Shown one piece after another: positions 34,518 to 42,627 of a DNA stretch of 64,000 nucleotides. The stretch spans positions 86,861 through 150,860 of the forward strand of contig JAFEBP010000005.1 in the NCBI GenBank assembly GCA_018242605.1, read 5' to 3'. The translations under genes were made by a program, and so were the position numbers. The notes under the pieces are model-generated. The model saw nothing but the letters and a program-made list of their open reading frames with translations. It made no database searches and was not told where the DNA came from. The stretch comes from Planctomycetota bacterium. GTDB taxonomy: Bacteria > Planctomycetota > Phycisphaerae > Phycisphaerales > UBA1924. How positions within the stretch are numbered: position 1 is the stretch's first letter; each line of letters begins with the position of its first letter.

Positions 34518-35648
34518 ATGCAATCAATCCCTCGCCGATCGTTTCTGGCCGGAGTTCCCGCCGCGGCGTTGTTGGCGGGCGTTGCTCGGGCTCAGCCCAC
34601 GGGCGCTGCACCGCGGTTCGCGGGCGTCAAGCATGAGGGCGATGCGCACAAGGGCCCTGTGTGCGTCGCTTCGCTCAACGGCTTGCGGGCGACTGCGCGA
34701 GCGATGGAACTGATGAAGCAGGGGTACGACCCGGCGGACTGCATCGTGCAGGGAGTGCGGATCATCGAGGATGATCCGGAGGACACTTCGGTGGGATACG
34801 GCGGATTGCCGAACGAGGACGGCGTTGTTGAACTCGATGCGTCAGTGATGCACGGGCCCACCCACAAGTGCGGCAGCGTCGCGGGGATCCGGAACATCAA
34901 AAACCCGGCGATGGTGGCTTTGCTGGTGCTTCGGCGCACCGATCATTGCCTGCTCGTCGCTGAAGGGGCGCTCAAGTTCGCCAAGCAGATGGGTTTCACC
35001 GAGGAGAACCTGCTCACCGAACGGGCGAGGCTGGAGTGGCAGAAGTGGCGGGAGAACATGAGCAAGGATGACGATCGTCTCAACGATGACGAGCGTGATG
35101 CGCCCAGCGGCAAGGTGTGGGAGGAGCCCCGGCACGCTGCTCTTGACGATTTCCGAAAGGCGCCCGTGCAGCACCTGACGGGCACCGTGCATTGCTCGAT
35201 ACTGGACACATCCAACAACATCGCGAGTTGCACGAGCACCAGCGGGCTTTCGTGGAAGATACCCGGGCGGGTGGGGGACTCACCGATCATCGGAGCGGGC
35301 AACTACTGCGACAACGAAGTGGGGGCGGGGGGAAGCACGGGCCGCGGCGAGGCAAACCTCCAGAACCTCTCGGCCCGCATGATCGTTGAGTTCATGGCGC
35401 GGGGCATGACTCCCACACAGGCGTGCCTGGAATCGGCGCAGCGTGTAGTGGACCATACCAAAGAGAAGCGACTGCGGGGTCCGGACGGACGGGTGAACTT
35501 TGACCTGAAGTTCTACGCGCTCAATAGGGATGGCGCCTTCGGGGCCGCAACTTTGTTCCCGGGAGGGAAGTTCGCGGTGTGTGACGAGAAGGGGCCCCGT
35601 GAAGTTCCGGCGGCGTCTGTATACGACAAGCCGCCGCTCAACCCTTGA
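34518..35648 (+). CDS. N4-(beta-N-acetylglucosaminyl)-L-asparaginase family protein, Tat-exported
   Basis: Ntn-hydrolase of the glycosylasparaginase/plant-type asparaginase family, 376 residues, which would cleave the GlcNAc-Asn bond or Asn-type amides after self-processing. A twin-arginine signal (PRRSFLAG, then a hydrophobic stretch to about residue 26) directs it to the periplasm. The predicted nucleophile created by autocleavage is Thr223 in HLTGTVHCSILD; CTSTSGLSWKIPGRVGDSPIIGAG is the family's substrate region. SVGYGGLPNEDGVVELDAS marks the alpha subunit. It is monocistronic with a consensus-like promoter that makes the mRNA leaderless. Confidence 0.9.
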   Translation: MQSIPRRSFLAGVPAAALLAGVARAQPTGAAPRFAGVKHEGDAHKGPVCVASLNGLRATARAMELMKQGYDPADCIVQGVRIIEDDPEDTSVGYGGLPNEDGVVELDASVMHGPTHKCGSVAGIRNIKNPAMVALLVLRRTDHCLLVAEGALKFAKQMGFTEENLLTERARLEWQKWRENMSKDDDRLNDDERDAPSGKVWEEPRHAALDDFRKAPVQHLTGTVHCSILDTSNNIASCTSTSGLSWKIPGRVGDSPIIGAGNYCDNEVGAGGSTGRGEANLQNLSARMIVEFMARGMTPTQACLESAQRVVDHTKEKRLRGPDGRVNFDLKFYALNRDGAFGAATLFPGGKFAVCDEKGPREVPAASVYDKPPLNP

Positions 35649-35759
35649 CGCATAAGACCATTGGAACTCTTTGTTCGGAATATGGACGGTTTTGCGGCGT
35701 TTGGAGCGGTCGAAATGAGCCGCGGTGGCAGTAGTTTGTCCAAGCCTGCTTCCCGATTC

Positions 35760-35788
35760 TTGCTTCCGCGGGTGCGTCTCGCTATCAT
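35760..35788 (+). promoter_or_regulatory. Promoter of rplU
   Basis: TTGCTT (35760-35765), 17-bp spacer, TATCAT (35783-35788); the start would be near 35795, leaving a leader of about 28 nt that carries AGGAG at 35809-35813. Confidence 0.65.
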
Positions 35789-35822
35789 CTAGGCCCGTTT
35801 TTGATCGCAGGAGATTCTCGTC

Positions 35823-36149
35823 ATGTACGCCATCATCGAAGATTCCGGAAGCCAGCGTAAGGTCGTCAAGGGCGAGATCATTCTCGTCGATCTGATCGAC
35901 GGCGGCCTCGCCGAAGTGGGCAAGGCTGTGAAGTTCGACAAGGTACTTGTGGTTGGCGATGTCGGCGGCAGCGCCAAGATCGGTCAGCCGTATGTTTCCG
36001 GCGCCTCGGTCGACGGCGAGATCGTCGAGAGCGTGGTGAAGGGTGAGAAGCTCTACATCCAGAAGTTCCAGGCCAAGAAGACTTGGCAGAAGAAGACCGG
36101 CCACCGTCAGCGTTACACCAAGGTGAAGGTCACCGCGATCGCGGGCTGA
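35823..36149 (+). CDS. rplU: 50S ribosomal protein L21
   Basis: Ribosomal protein L21, 108 residues (about 103 in E. coli). It starts MYAIIEDSGSQRKVVKGE and ends with the 23S-binding stretch KTGHRQRYTKVKVTAI, both classical. A strong AGGAG lies 9 nt before the ATG. In most bacteria rplU is followed by rpmA (L27); here a terminator and an unrelated ABC transporter follow, so L27 must be encoded elsewhere. Confidence 0.97.
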   Translation: MYAIIEDSGSQRKVVKGEIILVDLIDGGLAEVGKAVKFDKVLVVGDVGGSAKIGQPYVSGASVDGEIVESVVKGEKLYIQKFQAKKTWQKKTGHRQRYTKVKVTAIAG

Positions 36150-36213
36150 ACGGGCTTTGCGCATCGGTGGCCGACTCGGTCGGCAATACGGCTGACAATC
36201 ATGTGTTTTCTTT

Positions 36214-36240
36214 CGGCCCGGAACGGCGTGTTCCGGGCCG
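36214..36240 (+). terminator. Intrinsic terminator after rplU
   Basis: Perfect 11-bp stem (36214-36224 with 36230-36240, 5-nt loop) followed by TTGTATTT, 64 bp past the rplU stop codon. It would end the single-gene rplU transcript. Confidence 0.85.
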
Positions 36241-36290
36241 TTGTATTTCGGTCCTGTGTCGCGGACGCGTTCGAAGCCCGGGCCGCGTGG

Positions 36291-36320
36291 TTGCGCCTCT
36301 GTGAGACCTCCGGCTAAACT
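36291..36320 (+). promoter_or_regulatory. Promoter of the polyamine ABC operon
   Basis: TTGCGC (36291-36296), 18-bp spacer, TAAACT (36315-36320), 8 nt before the ATG at 36329. The transcript would have a leader of only 0-2 nt. Confidence 0.55.
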
Positions 36321-36328
36321 CCTCGCCG

Positions 36329-37396
36329 ATGGTGTCTACTCCAACTGATCAGAGCGCACCGGGTCCCTCTCTCGAACTGCACGGCATCCGAAAGAAGTTC
36401 GGCGAGTCCACCGTACTCGATGGGGTTGATTTAGACATTGACTGCGGTCAGTTCGTTACGTTGCTGGGCCCATCGGGTTGCGGGAAGACGACGTTGCTGC
36501 GCATCATTGCCGGTCTTGAACTGCCGGATGCCGGGCGGGTGGTGCTGGGCGGGCGGGACATCACCCGCACGCCGGCGGCCCAACGGCAGGTCAACACCGT
36601 GTTCCAGAGTTATGCGCTGTTCCCGCATCTGTCGGTGCGAGAGAACGTGGCATTCGGGCTGCGCTCCCGGGGCGTTGACGGGGCCGAGGTGCGTCGGCGC
36701 GTTGACGCTGCGCTCGAACTCGTGCAGATTTCGACACTCGCCGAACGGCGTCCCGAGACGCTCTCGGGCGGTCAGAAGCAGCGAGCGGCGCTCGCTCGTG
36801 CGGTGGTGAACGAGCCCGCGGTGCTGCTGTTGGATGAACCGATGTCGGCCCTGGATGCGAAGCTGCGGACGAAGCTGCAGTCGGAACTTCGGGCCCTGCA
36901 CAGGCGGCTGGGGGCGACCTTTGTGCTCGTGACGCACGATCAGGACGAGGCGATGAGCGTCTCGGACCGGGTCATTGTGATGAACGGGGGCCGGATCGAG
37001 CAGGAAGGGCCGCCTCGGGAGGTGTACGACCGGCCGCGGTCGCGCTTCGTCGCGGACTTTGTGGGCGCTGCAAACGTGCTGGCGGTCACAGGCCGCGAAG
37101 GGAACATGCTGCGGACCGTGGCGGGGGTCATAGACGTCGGCGAGGTGGATGGCACCGCCACGCACGTGTCGGTGCGGCCGGAGGATGTGCGGCTGCACCG
37201 GTGCGATTCGCGGGTTCTGGACGACAACTCCTCGCTGGGGATCGTTGAGGACGTCATCTTTCGAGGCGATTGCGCCGAGGTGTTCGTTGGACCCATGTCT
37301 CTGCGTGCCCGGCTCTCGCCGGCGGAAGCGCCATTGATCGGCGACCGCGTGCGCATCGAGTTCGTCAATAACCGGGCTCGGGTGCTGCATGGCTGA
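36329..37396 (+). CDS. potA: ABC transporter ATP-binding protein, PotA type
   Basis: ATPase of a spermidine/putrescine-type importer, 355 residues. Walker A is GPSGCGKTT (47-55), Q-loop in VFQSYALFPHLSVRENV, signature LSGGQ (145-149), Walker B LLLDEP (166-171), and the C-terminal TOBE domain (about 280-350, THVSVRPEDVRLH). The PotA family usually couples to PotB, PotC and PotD, and these functions follow immediately. It overlaps the permease gene by 8 nt, so translation is coupled. Confidence 0.9.
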   Translation: MVSTPTDQSAPGPSLELHGIRKKFGESTVLDGVDLDIDCGQFVTLLGPSGCGKTTLLRIIAGLELPDAGRVVLGGRDITRTPAAQRQVNTVFQSYALFPHLSVRENVAFGLRSRGVDGAEVRRRVDAALELVQISTLAERRPETLSGGQKQRAALARAVVNEPAVLLLDEPMSALDAKLRTKLQSELRALHRRLGATFVLVTHDQDEAMSVSDRVIVMNGGRIEQEGPPREVYDRPRSRFVADFVGAANVLAVTGREGNMLRTVAGVIDVGEVDGTATHVSVRPEDVRLHRCDSRVLDDNSSLGIVEDVIFRGDCAEVFVGPMSLRARLSPAEAPLIGDRVRIEFVNNRARVLHG

Positions 37397-39104
37397 GCCC
37401 GTGGTCTGGCAAGGCCGGATCACGACACGGCCGAAGCTCCTTGCCGGCGCGGCTGTGTTGTGCGCCCCGGCCTTGATCTGGCTGGCGGTTCTCGTGGTGC
37501 TGCCCGGGATGGCGCTGGCGGTGCTGTGCCTGCTGACGCGCAGCCCGCAGGGGCAGGTCGAGGCCACGCTGACCTCCGAGCACCTGCGGCGGGCGTTGGG
37601 CGTGACGGAAGCCGGATTCGCGTGGGATAATCTGAGAATCCTCGGCCGGACACTGCTCGCTGCCGCGGTGACAAGCTTCGCCGCGATCGCGCTGGCGTTT
37701 CTCACGGCGTTGTGGATTGCCTCCCGCCCCGCGCGATGGCGCGGCACCCTGCTCGCGATGATCGCCGTTCCGCTGTGCACCAACATCGTGGTGCGGTCGT
37801 ACGCGTGGATGCTGCTGCTCGGGCCCACTTCGATCGCGGCGCGGGTCGCCGCGTTCGTCGGCTGGATCGAACCGGGCACTTCGCTGTATCCCTCCGTGTT
37901 CGCGGTGTACCTGGGCATGATCGCGGCGTCCTTGCCGTTCGCGGTGCTGACGATTTATTCGAGCGTGGAGCGGCTCGACTGGACGCTCGTGGACGCGGCG
38001 AAGGATCTGTACGGCTCACGAACGCGGGTCTTTCTGCACGGGTTGGTGGCGCAGGCGGGTCCGGGGCTCGCGGCGGCGTTCGTGCTTACGTTCGTGCCTG
38101 CATTGGGGATGTTCGTGATTCCTGACCTTCTTGGGGGCGCGAAGCATTGGATGGTGGGCAATCTGGTGCAGCAGCAGTTCGGCACGAGCCGCAACTGGCC
38201 GTACGGCGCTGCGCTCAGCCTGATTCTGCTGGTGCTCACGGTGCCCGGAGTTCTCTTCCTGACGCGGCGGCGATCGCGTGAGGGTGAATCGGGCGGGGGA
38301 ACCCCGCGAACTACGTTCGGTACAGGCGCGGCCGCGGTGCTGTCGGCGGTCGTTCTTTACCTGCCGCTGTCGGCTGTGGTCGTGGCCTCGTTCTTCAGCA
38401 CGAGGTCGGGCCTTTCCTTGGGTGCCCCGACGCTGGCGTGGTATCAGCTTTTGTTCCGGGATGAACGGCTCTGGGAGTTTGTCGGCAACACGCTCCGGCT
38501 GGCGGGGGTTTCGACCGCGATCTCGACGGTTCTGGGGACCATGCTCGCGATTTCGCTTGAGCGGTTCCCGTGGGCCCCCAAACTCCGCACCGCCGCCGAC
38601 GCGGCGCTGCAGATTCCGGTGGTGATGCCCGATGTGCTCTTCGCCATCGGGGTGGTGATCGCGCTGGGATTCCTCCGCCGATTCAGCGAGTTGTTCGAAC
38701 CGGGGATGTTTTCGATGATTCTGGGTCACGTGAGTTTCCAGGTAGCCTTCGTGACGCTGGTGGTCCGGGCGCGGCTGGCATCGGTGGGAGCGAAGTACCA
38801 GGAAGCGGCGTTTGATCTGTACAGCTCGGCGTGGTCGCTGCTGTGGCGCGTGACGCTGCCGTTGCTGGCGCCGGGGATTCTCGGTGGGGCGCTGCTGGCG
38901 TTCACGCTTTCGCTGGATGATTTCGTGATCAGTTTCATGACCAGCTCGCCGGCATCGACCACGCTGCCGGTGCACATCTACGCGTCGGTGCGTCGCGGGC
39001 TGAGCCCCGAGCTTCATGCGCTGTCTGCGGTGCTGCTGGCGGCGACCGTGCTGCTGGTGTTGGCCGCACAGCGGTTGAGCAGGCGTGCAACAATCGGCCC
39101 ATGA
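37389..39104 (+). CDS. Fused PotB-PotC type ABC permease
   Basis: Inner-membrane permease of 571 residues that joins both transmembrane subunits of a polyamine-type importer in one chain. The first half (about 1-295) carries the EAA-like loop DAAKDLYGSRTRVFLHGLVAQAGPGL; the second (about 310-571) carries EAAFDLYSSAWSLLWRVTLPLL, each with about six helices. In most bacteria these are separate potB and potC genes. It overlaps potA by 8 nt and potD by 4 nt. Confidence 0.9.
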   Translation: MAEPVVWQGRITTRPKLLAGAAVLCAPALIWLAVLVVLPGMALAVLCLLTRSPQGQVEATLTSEHLRRALGVTEAGFAWDNLRILGRTLLAAAVTSFAAIALAFLTALWIASRPARWRGTLLAMIAVPLCTNIVVRSYAWMLLLGPTSIAARVAAFVGWIEPGTSLYPSVFAVYLGMIAASLPFAVLTIYSSVERLDWTLVDAAKDLYGSRTRVFLHGLVAQAGPGLAAAFVLTFVPALGMFVIPDLLGGAKHWMVGNLVQQQFGTSRNWPYGAALSLILLVLTVPGVLFLTRRRSREGESGGGTPRTTFGTGAAAVLSAVVLYLPLSAVVVASFFSTRSGLSLGAPTLAWYQLLFRDERLWEFVGNTLRLAGVSTAISTVLGTMLAISLERFPWAPKLRTAADAALQIPVVMPDVLFAIGVVIALGFLRRFSELFEPGMFSMILGHVSFQVAFVTLVVRARLASVGAKYQEAAFDLYSSAWSLLWRVTLPLLAPGILGGALLAFTLSLDDFVISFMTSSPASTTLPVHIYASVRRGLSPELHALSAVLLAATVLLVLAAQRLSRRATIGP

Positions 39105-40207
39105 ACTTCACCTCACTTGGGCGGTCGCTGGCGGCATGGATGGGCGTGTCGGCTTGCCTGTGCTTGTCTGCGTGCAAGGACAAATCGCCTTCCGCGCAGG
39201 GCGGGGGCAATGTCGCTTCGGCCGCGCCGGTCAAGGAGTTGAATGTGTACATGTGGTCGGAGTACATCGATCCGACCATTGTGAGCGACTTTGAGAGGGC
39301 GACCGGCATGAAGGTCCGCATCGACGTGTACGAAGACACCGAGACGATGCTGGCCAAGATGCAGCATCAGGAAGGGGACAAGTTGTACGACGTGGTCATC
39401 GCCTCCGATCATGCGATCCCCACGCTCGGCTCCCTGCACCTGATCAAACCGCTGGAACTGGCTCGCATCCCCAACGCGGTCAATGTAGAGGCCCGATTCA
39501 AGACTCCGCAGTACGATCCCAAAGGGGAGTTCTCGCTGCCGTACCAGTGGGGGACGGTGGGGCTCATCTACTTCAAGGACAAGCTCGGCTCGACGCCGCT
39601 TTCCTGGAACCTGGTGCTGGGGCCGGCGCCCGCGGGTTCGTTCGTGCTGATCGATTCGATGCGCGACATGATGGGGGCAGCGCTCAAGCTGGGTGGCTAC
39701 TCGGTGAACACGACCGACGCAGCGCAACTGGACGCCGCGGGCAAGTTGATTCTCGCCGCGAAAGAGCACAAGGCGTGCCTGGGATTCGAGGGAGGCGTGG
39801 GGGGCAAGAACAAGGTCGCGGCGGGGATCGCCTCGTGCGCTGTGGTCTACTCGGGGGATGCCTTGCGGGCCGTCGCGGAGGACTCGAAGCTCGCGTACGG
39901 GGTGCCGGTGGAAGGATCGATCATCTGGGTGGACGCGATGACGGTGACGGCGCGGGCCCGCAACGAGGCCGGGGCGTACGCGTTCATCAACACAATTCTG
40001 GACGCCAAGGTGGGGGCGAAGCTGAGTTCGTGGACGCTGTACGCCACTCCCAACGCGAAGGCCAAGGAACTGCTTCCTGCGGAAGCGGCTTCGAACCCGG
40101 CGATTTATCCTCCGGAGGCGGCGATGGCCAAGCTGGAGTACATCACCGAACTGGGAGACGCGATCAAGCAGTACGACGCGGTGTGGACGGGCGTGAAGGC
40201 GAAGTAG
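39101..40207 (+). CDS. potD: Polyamine-type substrate-binding lipoprotein
   Basis: Periplasmic solute-binding protein of the PotD/PotF family, 368 residues. The lipoprotein signal ends CLSAC (Cys25). The mature start ELNVYMWSEYIDPTIVSDFERATG and LPYQWGTVGLIYFKDKLG are PotD-like; YGVPVEGSIIWVDAMTV lies in the ligand region. A spermidine or putrescine ligand is likely from the family and operon but not proven. It ends the three-gene operon; about 200 bp follow before the next gene. Confidence 0.88.
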   Translation: MNFTSLGRSLAAWMGVSACLCLSACKDKSPSAQGGGNVASAAPVKELNVYMWSEYIDPTIVSDFERATGMKVRIDVYEDTETMLAKMQHQEGDKLYDVVIASDHAIPTLGSLHLIKPLELARIPNAVNVEARFKTPQYDPKGEFSLPYQWGTVGLIYFKDKLGSTPLSWNLVLGPAPAGSFVLIDSMRDMMGAALKLGGYSVNTTDAAQLDAAGKLILAAKEHKACLGFEGGVGGKNKVAAGIASCAVVYSGDALRAVAEDSKLAYGVPVEGSIIWVDAMTVTARARNEAGAYAFINTILDAKVGAKLSSWTLYATPNAKAKELLPAEAASNPAIYPPEAAMAKLEYITELGDAIKQYDAVWTGVKAK

Positions 40208-40410
40208 TCGCGTCAGACATCGCCGCGAGCGGTGATCGTGATGAGGTGGGACCGATTGGAGGCCCGCGGCATCGGCGTGGCGCTATAGTAGCTGCGGAAT
40301 CGTTGGGTTCTCTGTTGCGGTCGCCCTCGTTGTCTTGGTGTTCTGAGTGACTCCGGGGCGGCGGACTGCACGGACTCGGCGATTTGCGGGTGCGTAGGGA
40401 GGATCAATCC

Positions 40411-42297
40411 ATGACGACCACCGATCGGGATGCCAAGTCTTCCTGGATCGTCGGAATGGCATCGCTTGTGATGGTGGTTGCGGTGCTCTATCTCGCGAAG
40501 GGCGTGCTGATTCCCTTGATGTTGGCTCTGGTGCTGACGTTTTTGCTAGGGCCGGTCTGCAACTGGTTGGAGAAACTAGGATTCGGCCGAATCTCGTCGG
40601 TGTTGATCACCGTCATTGTCGCGTTTACGCTGCTTGGCGCAGGGGTGTGGATCGCGGCCGTTCAGGTGATGGACCTGGCGCCCAAGCTGCCGGAATATCA
40701 GAACAACGTTCAGACAAAGCTGCACTCCGTCAATGATTATCTCGGCGATGCTCTCAGGAAAGTCAGGGGGAGTGCCCAGAGCGTTGTGGAAAGCGATCCG
40801 GCCACCAGTCCAGCCGGAGTCCCGGCCAATGCCGATGAGCGACCTCTTTCGGTCCGCGTGATTCCTTCGCCGCAGAGCCCGCTTGAGGTCATCAGCGGCA
40901 TCTTCGGGCCGTTGCTATTCGTTCTGGGCTCGTGCGGAGTGGTCCTCATTCTGGTCGTGTTTTGCCTGATCCGGCGGGAGGATCTGCGCGACCGCTTCAT
41001 CAGGCTGGTGGGCCGCGGCTCGCTCACGGTGACCACTCGGGTGCTTGAGGACGCGGCGTCCCGAGTCAGCCGGTACCTCCTGATGCTCCTGATCATCAAC
41101 GTTTCCTTCGGTGTTCCGATCGCCATCGGGCTTCACTTCATCGGGGTGCCGAACGCGATGTTGTGGGGGCTTCTGGCCACGGTTCTGCGGTTCGTGCCGT
41201 ATATCGGGCCTTGGATCGCGGCGGCCGGACCGGTGGCACTCTCGCTGGCGATTTCAACGGGCTGGGCCGAACCGATCATGACGATCGGGCTCTTCGTTCT
41301 GATGGAACTCCTGAGCAACAACGTGATCGAGCCCTGGCTCTACGGCAAGCACACCGGCATTTCGCCTGTTGCACTCCTGGTCGCGGCGGTGTTCTGGACG
41401 TGGTTGTGGGGGCCCGTGGGCCTGCTGCTGGCGACGCCCCTGACCGTGTGCCTCCTGGTGATTGGAAAGCACGTTCCTCAGTTGTCGTTTCTCGATACGC
41501 TGCTTGGGACCGAGCCGGTCTTTGAACTCAAGACACGCGTGTACCAACGGCTGCTCGCCGGTGACCAAGAGGAGGCGACCGAACTTCTGCTGGAAGAGCT
41601 CGGTAAGCGTCCTATCGTCGAGGTGTACGACACGGTGGTGGTGCCCGCGTTGGCGTTGTCGGAAACACACTGGCACCGCGGCGAAATTGACGACAGTCGC
41701 CACGATTACATCCTCCAGGGCATCAAGACGTCGATCGAGGAGCTTGGCGATCGGGTCCAGGCGACACTGGCGGAATCTGAAGGCGCGGACGCGAAAGTCG
41801 CTGACGGTTCTGCGGCCGTCGAGCCATCGGTACAACGGCCAACGTCGAGGGTTGTCTGCCTTCCAGCGCATGACGAGGCCGATGAGATCGCGGCGTTGAT
41901 GCTGGCTCAACTCGTGGAGACCCCGGAGTGTTCCACGAGCGTTTTGACCGCGGCGTCGTCGCTGAGCGAGTTGTACAAACACCTGGATGAGAGAAAGCCC
42001 GATGTCGTCTGCATTTCGGCGACGCCGCCCGCCGCGGTAATGCACTCGCGCCGGTTGTACAGGCATATTCGGGGCCGTTTCCCCAATGCCAAGCTTGTCG
42101 TTGGTTTATGGGATGCGGCCGGCAATCTGAATCACGCGAGGGAGCGGATCGGCTGCGGTGCTGACGCACATCTGGTTTCAACATTGGCGGCCGCAGAGCA
42201 GCGGGTGCTCGAGTTGATTCGGCCGCCGTTTTCGGGGCCGGAAACGCCGACTTCGCCGGGTAGCGGTCCAGCGGTGGTGCCGGCCGCGACGGGGTAA
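40411..42297 (+). CDS. AI-2E family permease with C-terminal B12-like Rossmann domain
   Basis: Inner-membrane protein of 628 residues. The first about 365 form an AI-2E/PerM/TqsA-type transporter with about eight helices, including LRFVPYIGPWIAAAGPVAL and SNNVIEPWLYGKHTGISPVALL, both family signatures. A helical linker (about 365-450) leads to a domain (about 479-602) with a Rossmann-like pattern, RVVCLPAHDEADEIAALML, KPDVVCISATPPAA and KLVVGLWD, recalling cobalamin-binding or response-regulator folds but lacking the DxHxxG cobalamin motif. GGGAGG lies upstream of the ATG. Substrate unknown. The fusion suggests regulated or sensor-linked transport. Confidence 0.83.
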   Translation: MTTTDRDAKSSWIVGMASLVMVVAVLYLAKGVLIPLMLALVLTFLLGPVCNWLEKLGFGRISSVLITVIVAFTLLGAGVWIAAVQVMDLAPKLPEYQNNVQTKLHSVNDYLGDALRKVRGSAQSVVESDPATSPAGVPANADERPLSVRVIPSPQSPLEVISGIFGPLLFVLGSCGVVLILVVFCLIRREDLRDRFIRLVGRGSLTVTTRVLEDAASRVSRYLLMLLIINVSFGVPIAIGLHFIGVPNAMLWGLLATVLRFVPYIGPWIAAAGPVALSLAISTGWAEPIMTIGLFVLMELLSNNVIEPWLYGKHTGISPVALLVAAVFWTWLWGPVGLLLATPLTVCLLVIGKHVPQLSFLDTLLGTEPVFELKTRVYQRLLAGDQEEATELLLEELGKRPIVEVYDTVVVPALALSETHWHRGEIDDSRHDYILQGIKTSIEELGDRVQATLAESEGADAKVADGSAAVEPSVQRPTSRVVCLPAHDEADEIAALMLAQLVETPECSTSVLTAASSLSELYKHLDERKPDVVCISATPPAAVMHSRRLYRHIRGRFPNAKLVVGLWDAAGNLNHARERIGCGADAHLVSTLAAAEQRVLELIRPPFSGPETPTSPGSGPAVVPAATG

Positions 42298-42399
42298 AGG
42301 GATCCAGGGGGGCGTCTGGGTGCGGGGCTGCTGGCGTCCACGCAGAAGTAGCCGCGACCGCGGATCGCCCGACAGACTTGGGGGAATCGTCAAATGAAA

Positions 42400-42427
42400 A
42401 ACGCCGCGAACCGGAGTTCGCGGCGTT
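42400..42427 (-). terminator. Intrinsic terminator of tRNA-Ala
   Basis: Perfect 12-bp stem (42400-42411 with 42416-42427, 4-nt loop), followed on the minus strand by TTTTCATTT, ten bases past the 3' end of tRNA-Ala. It may also stop read-through from the plus-strand AI-2E gene. Confidence 0.85.
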
Positions 42428-42437
42428 CCTGTCAAAG

Positions 42438-42512
42438 TGGAGGCGAAGAGACTCGAACTCTCGACCTCATCCATGCCATGGATGCGCTCTACCAAAACTG
42501 AGCTACGCCCCC
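42438..42512 (-). tRNA. tRNA-Ala (anticodon GGC)
   Basis: 75-nt tRNA. Acceptor GGGGGCG pairs with CGCCTCC, giving the G3-U70 wobble pair that identifies tRNA-Ala; anticodon stem CATCC/GGATG with loop ATGGCAT (anticodon GGC); T-arm GAGAGTTCGAGTCTCTT. CCA is not encoded. A terminator follows. Confidence 0.95.
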
Positions 42513-42627
42513 GACACTTTGTGCGACGCGAGAGGGCTTCCGCTCGCGTGAACCAGTATCGTAGAGTGACCATCGCGGAGGTCAAGTCCTCAGCGGCAAG
42601 CAGTTTCGCAGGCGGTTCAGGGGTTGT

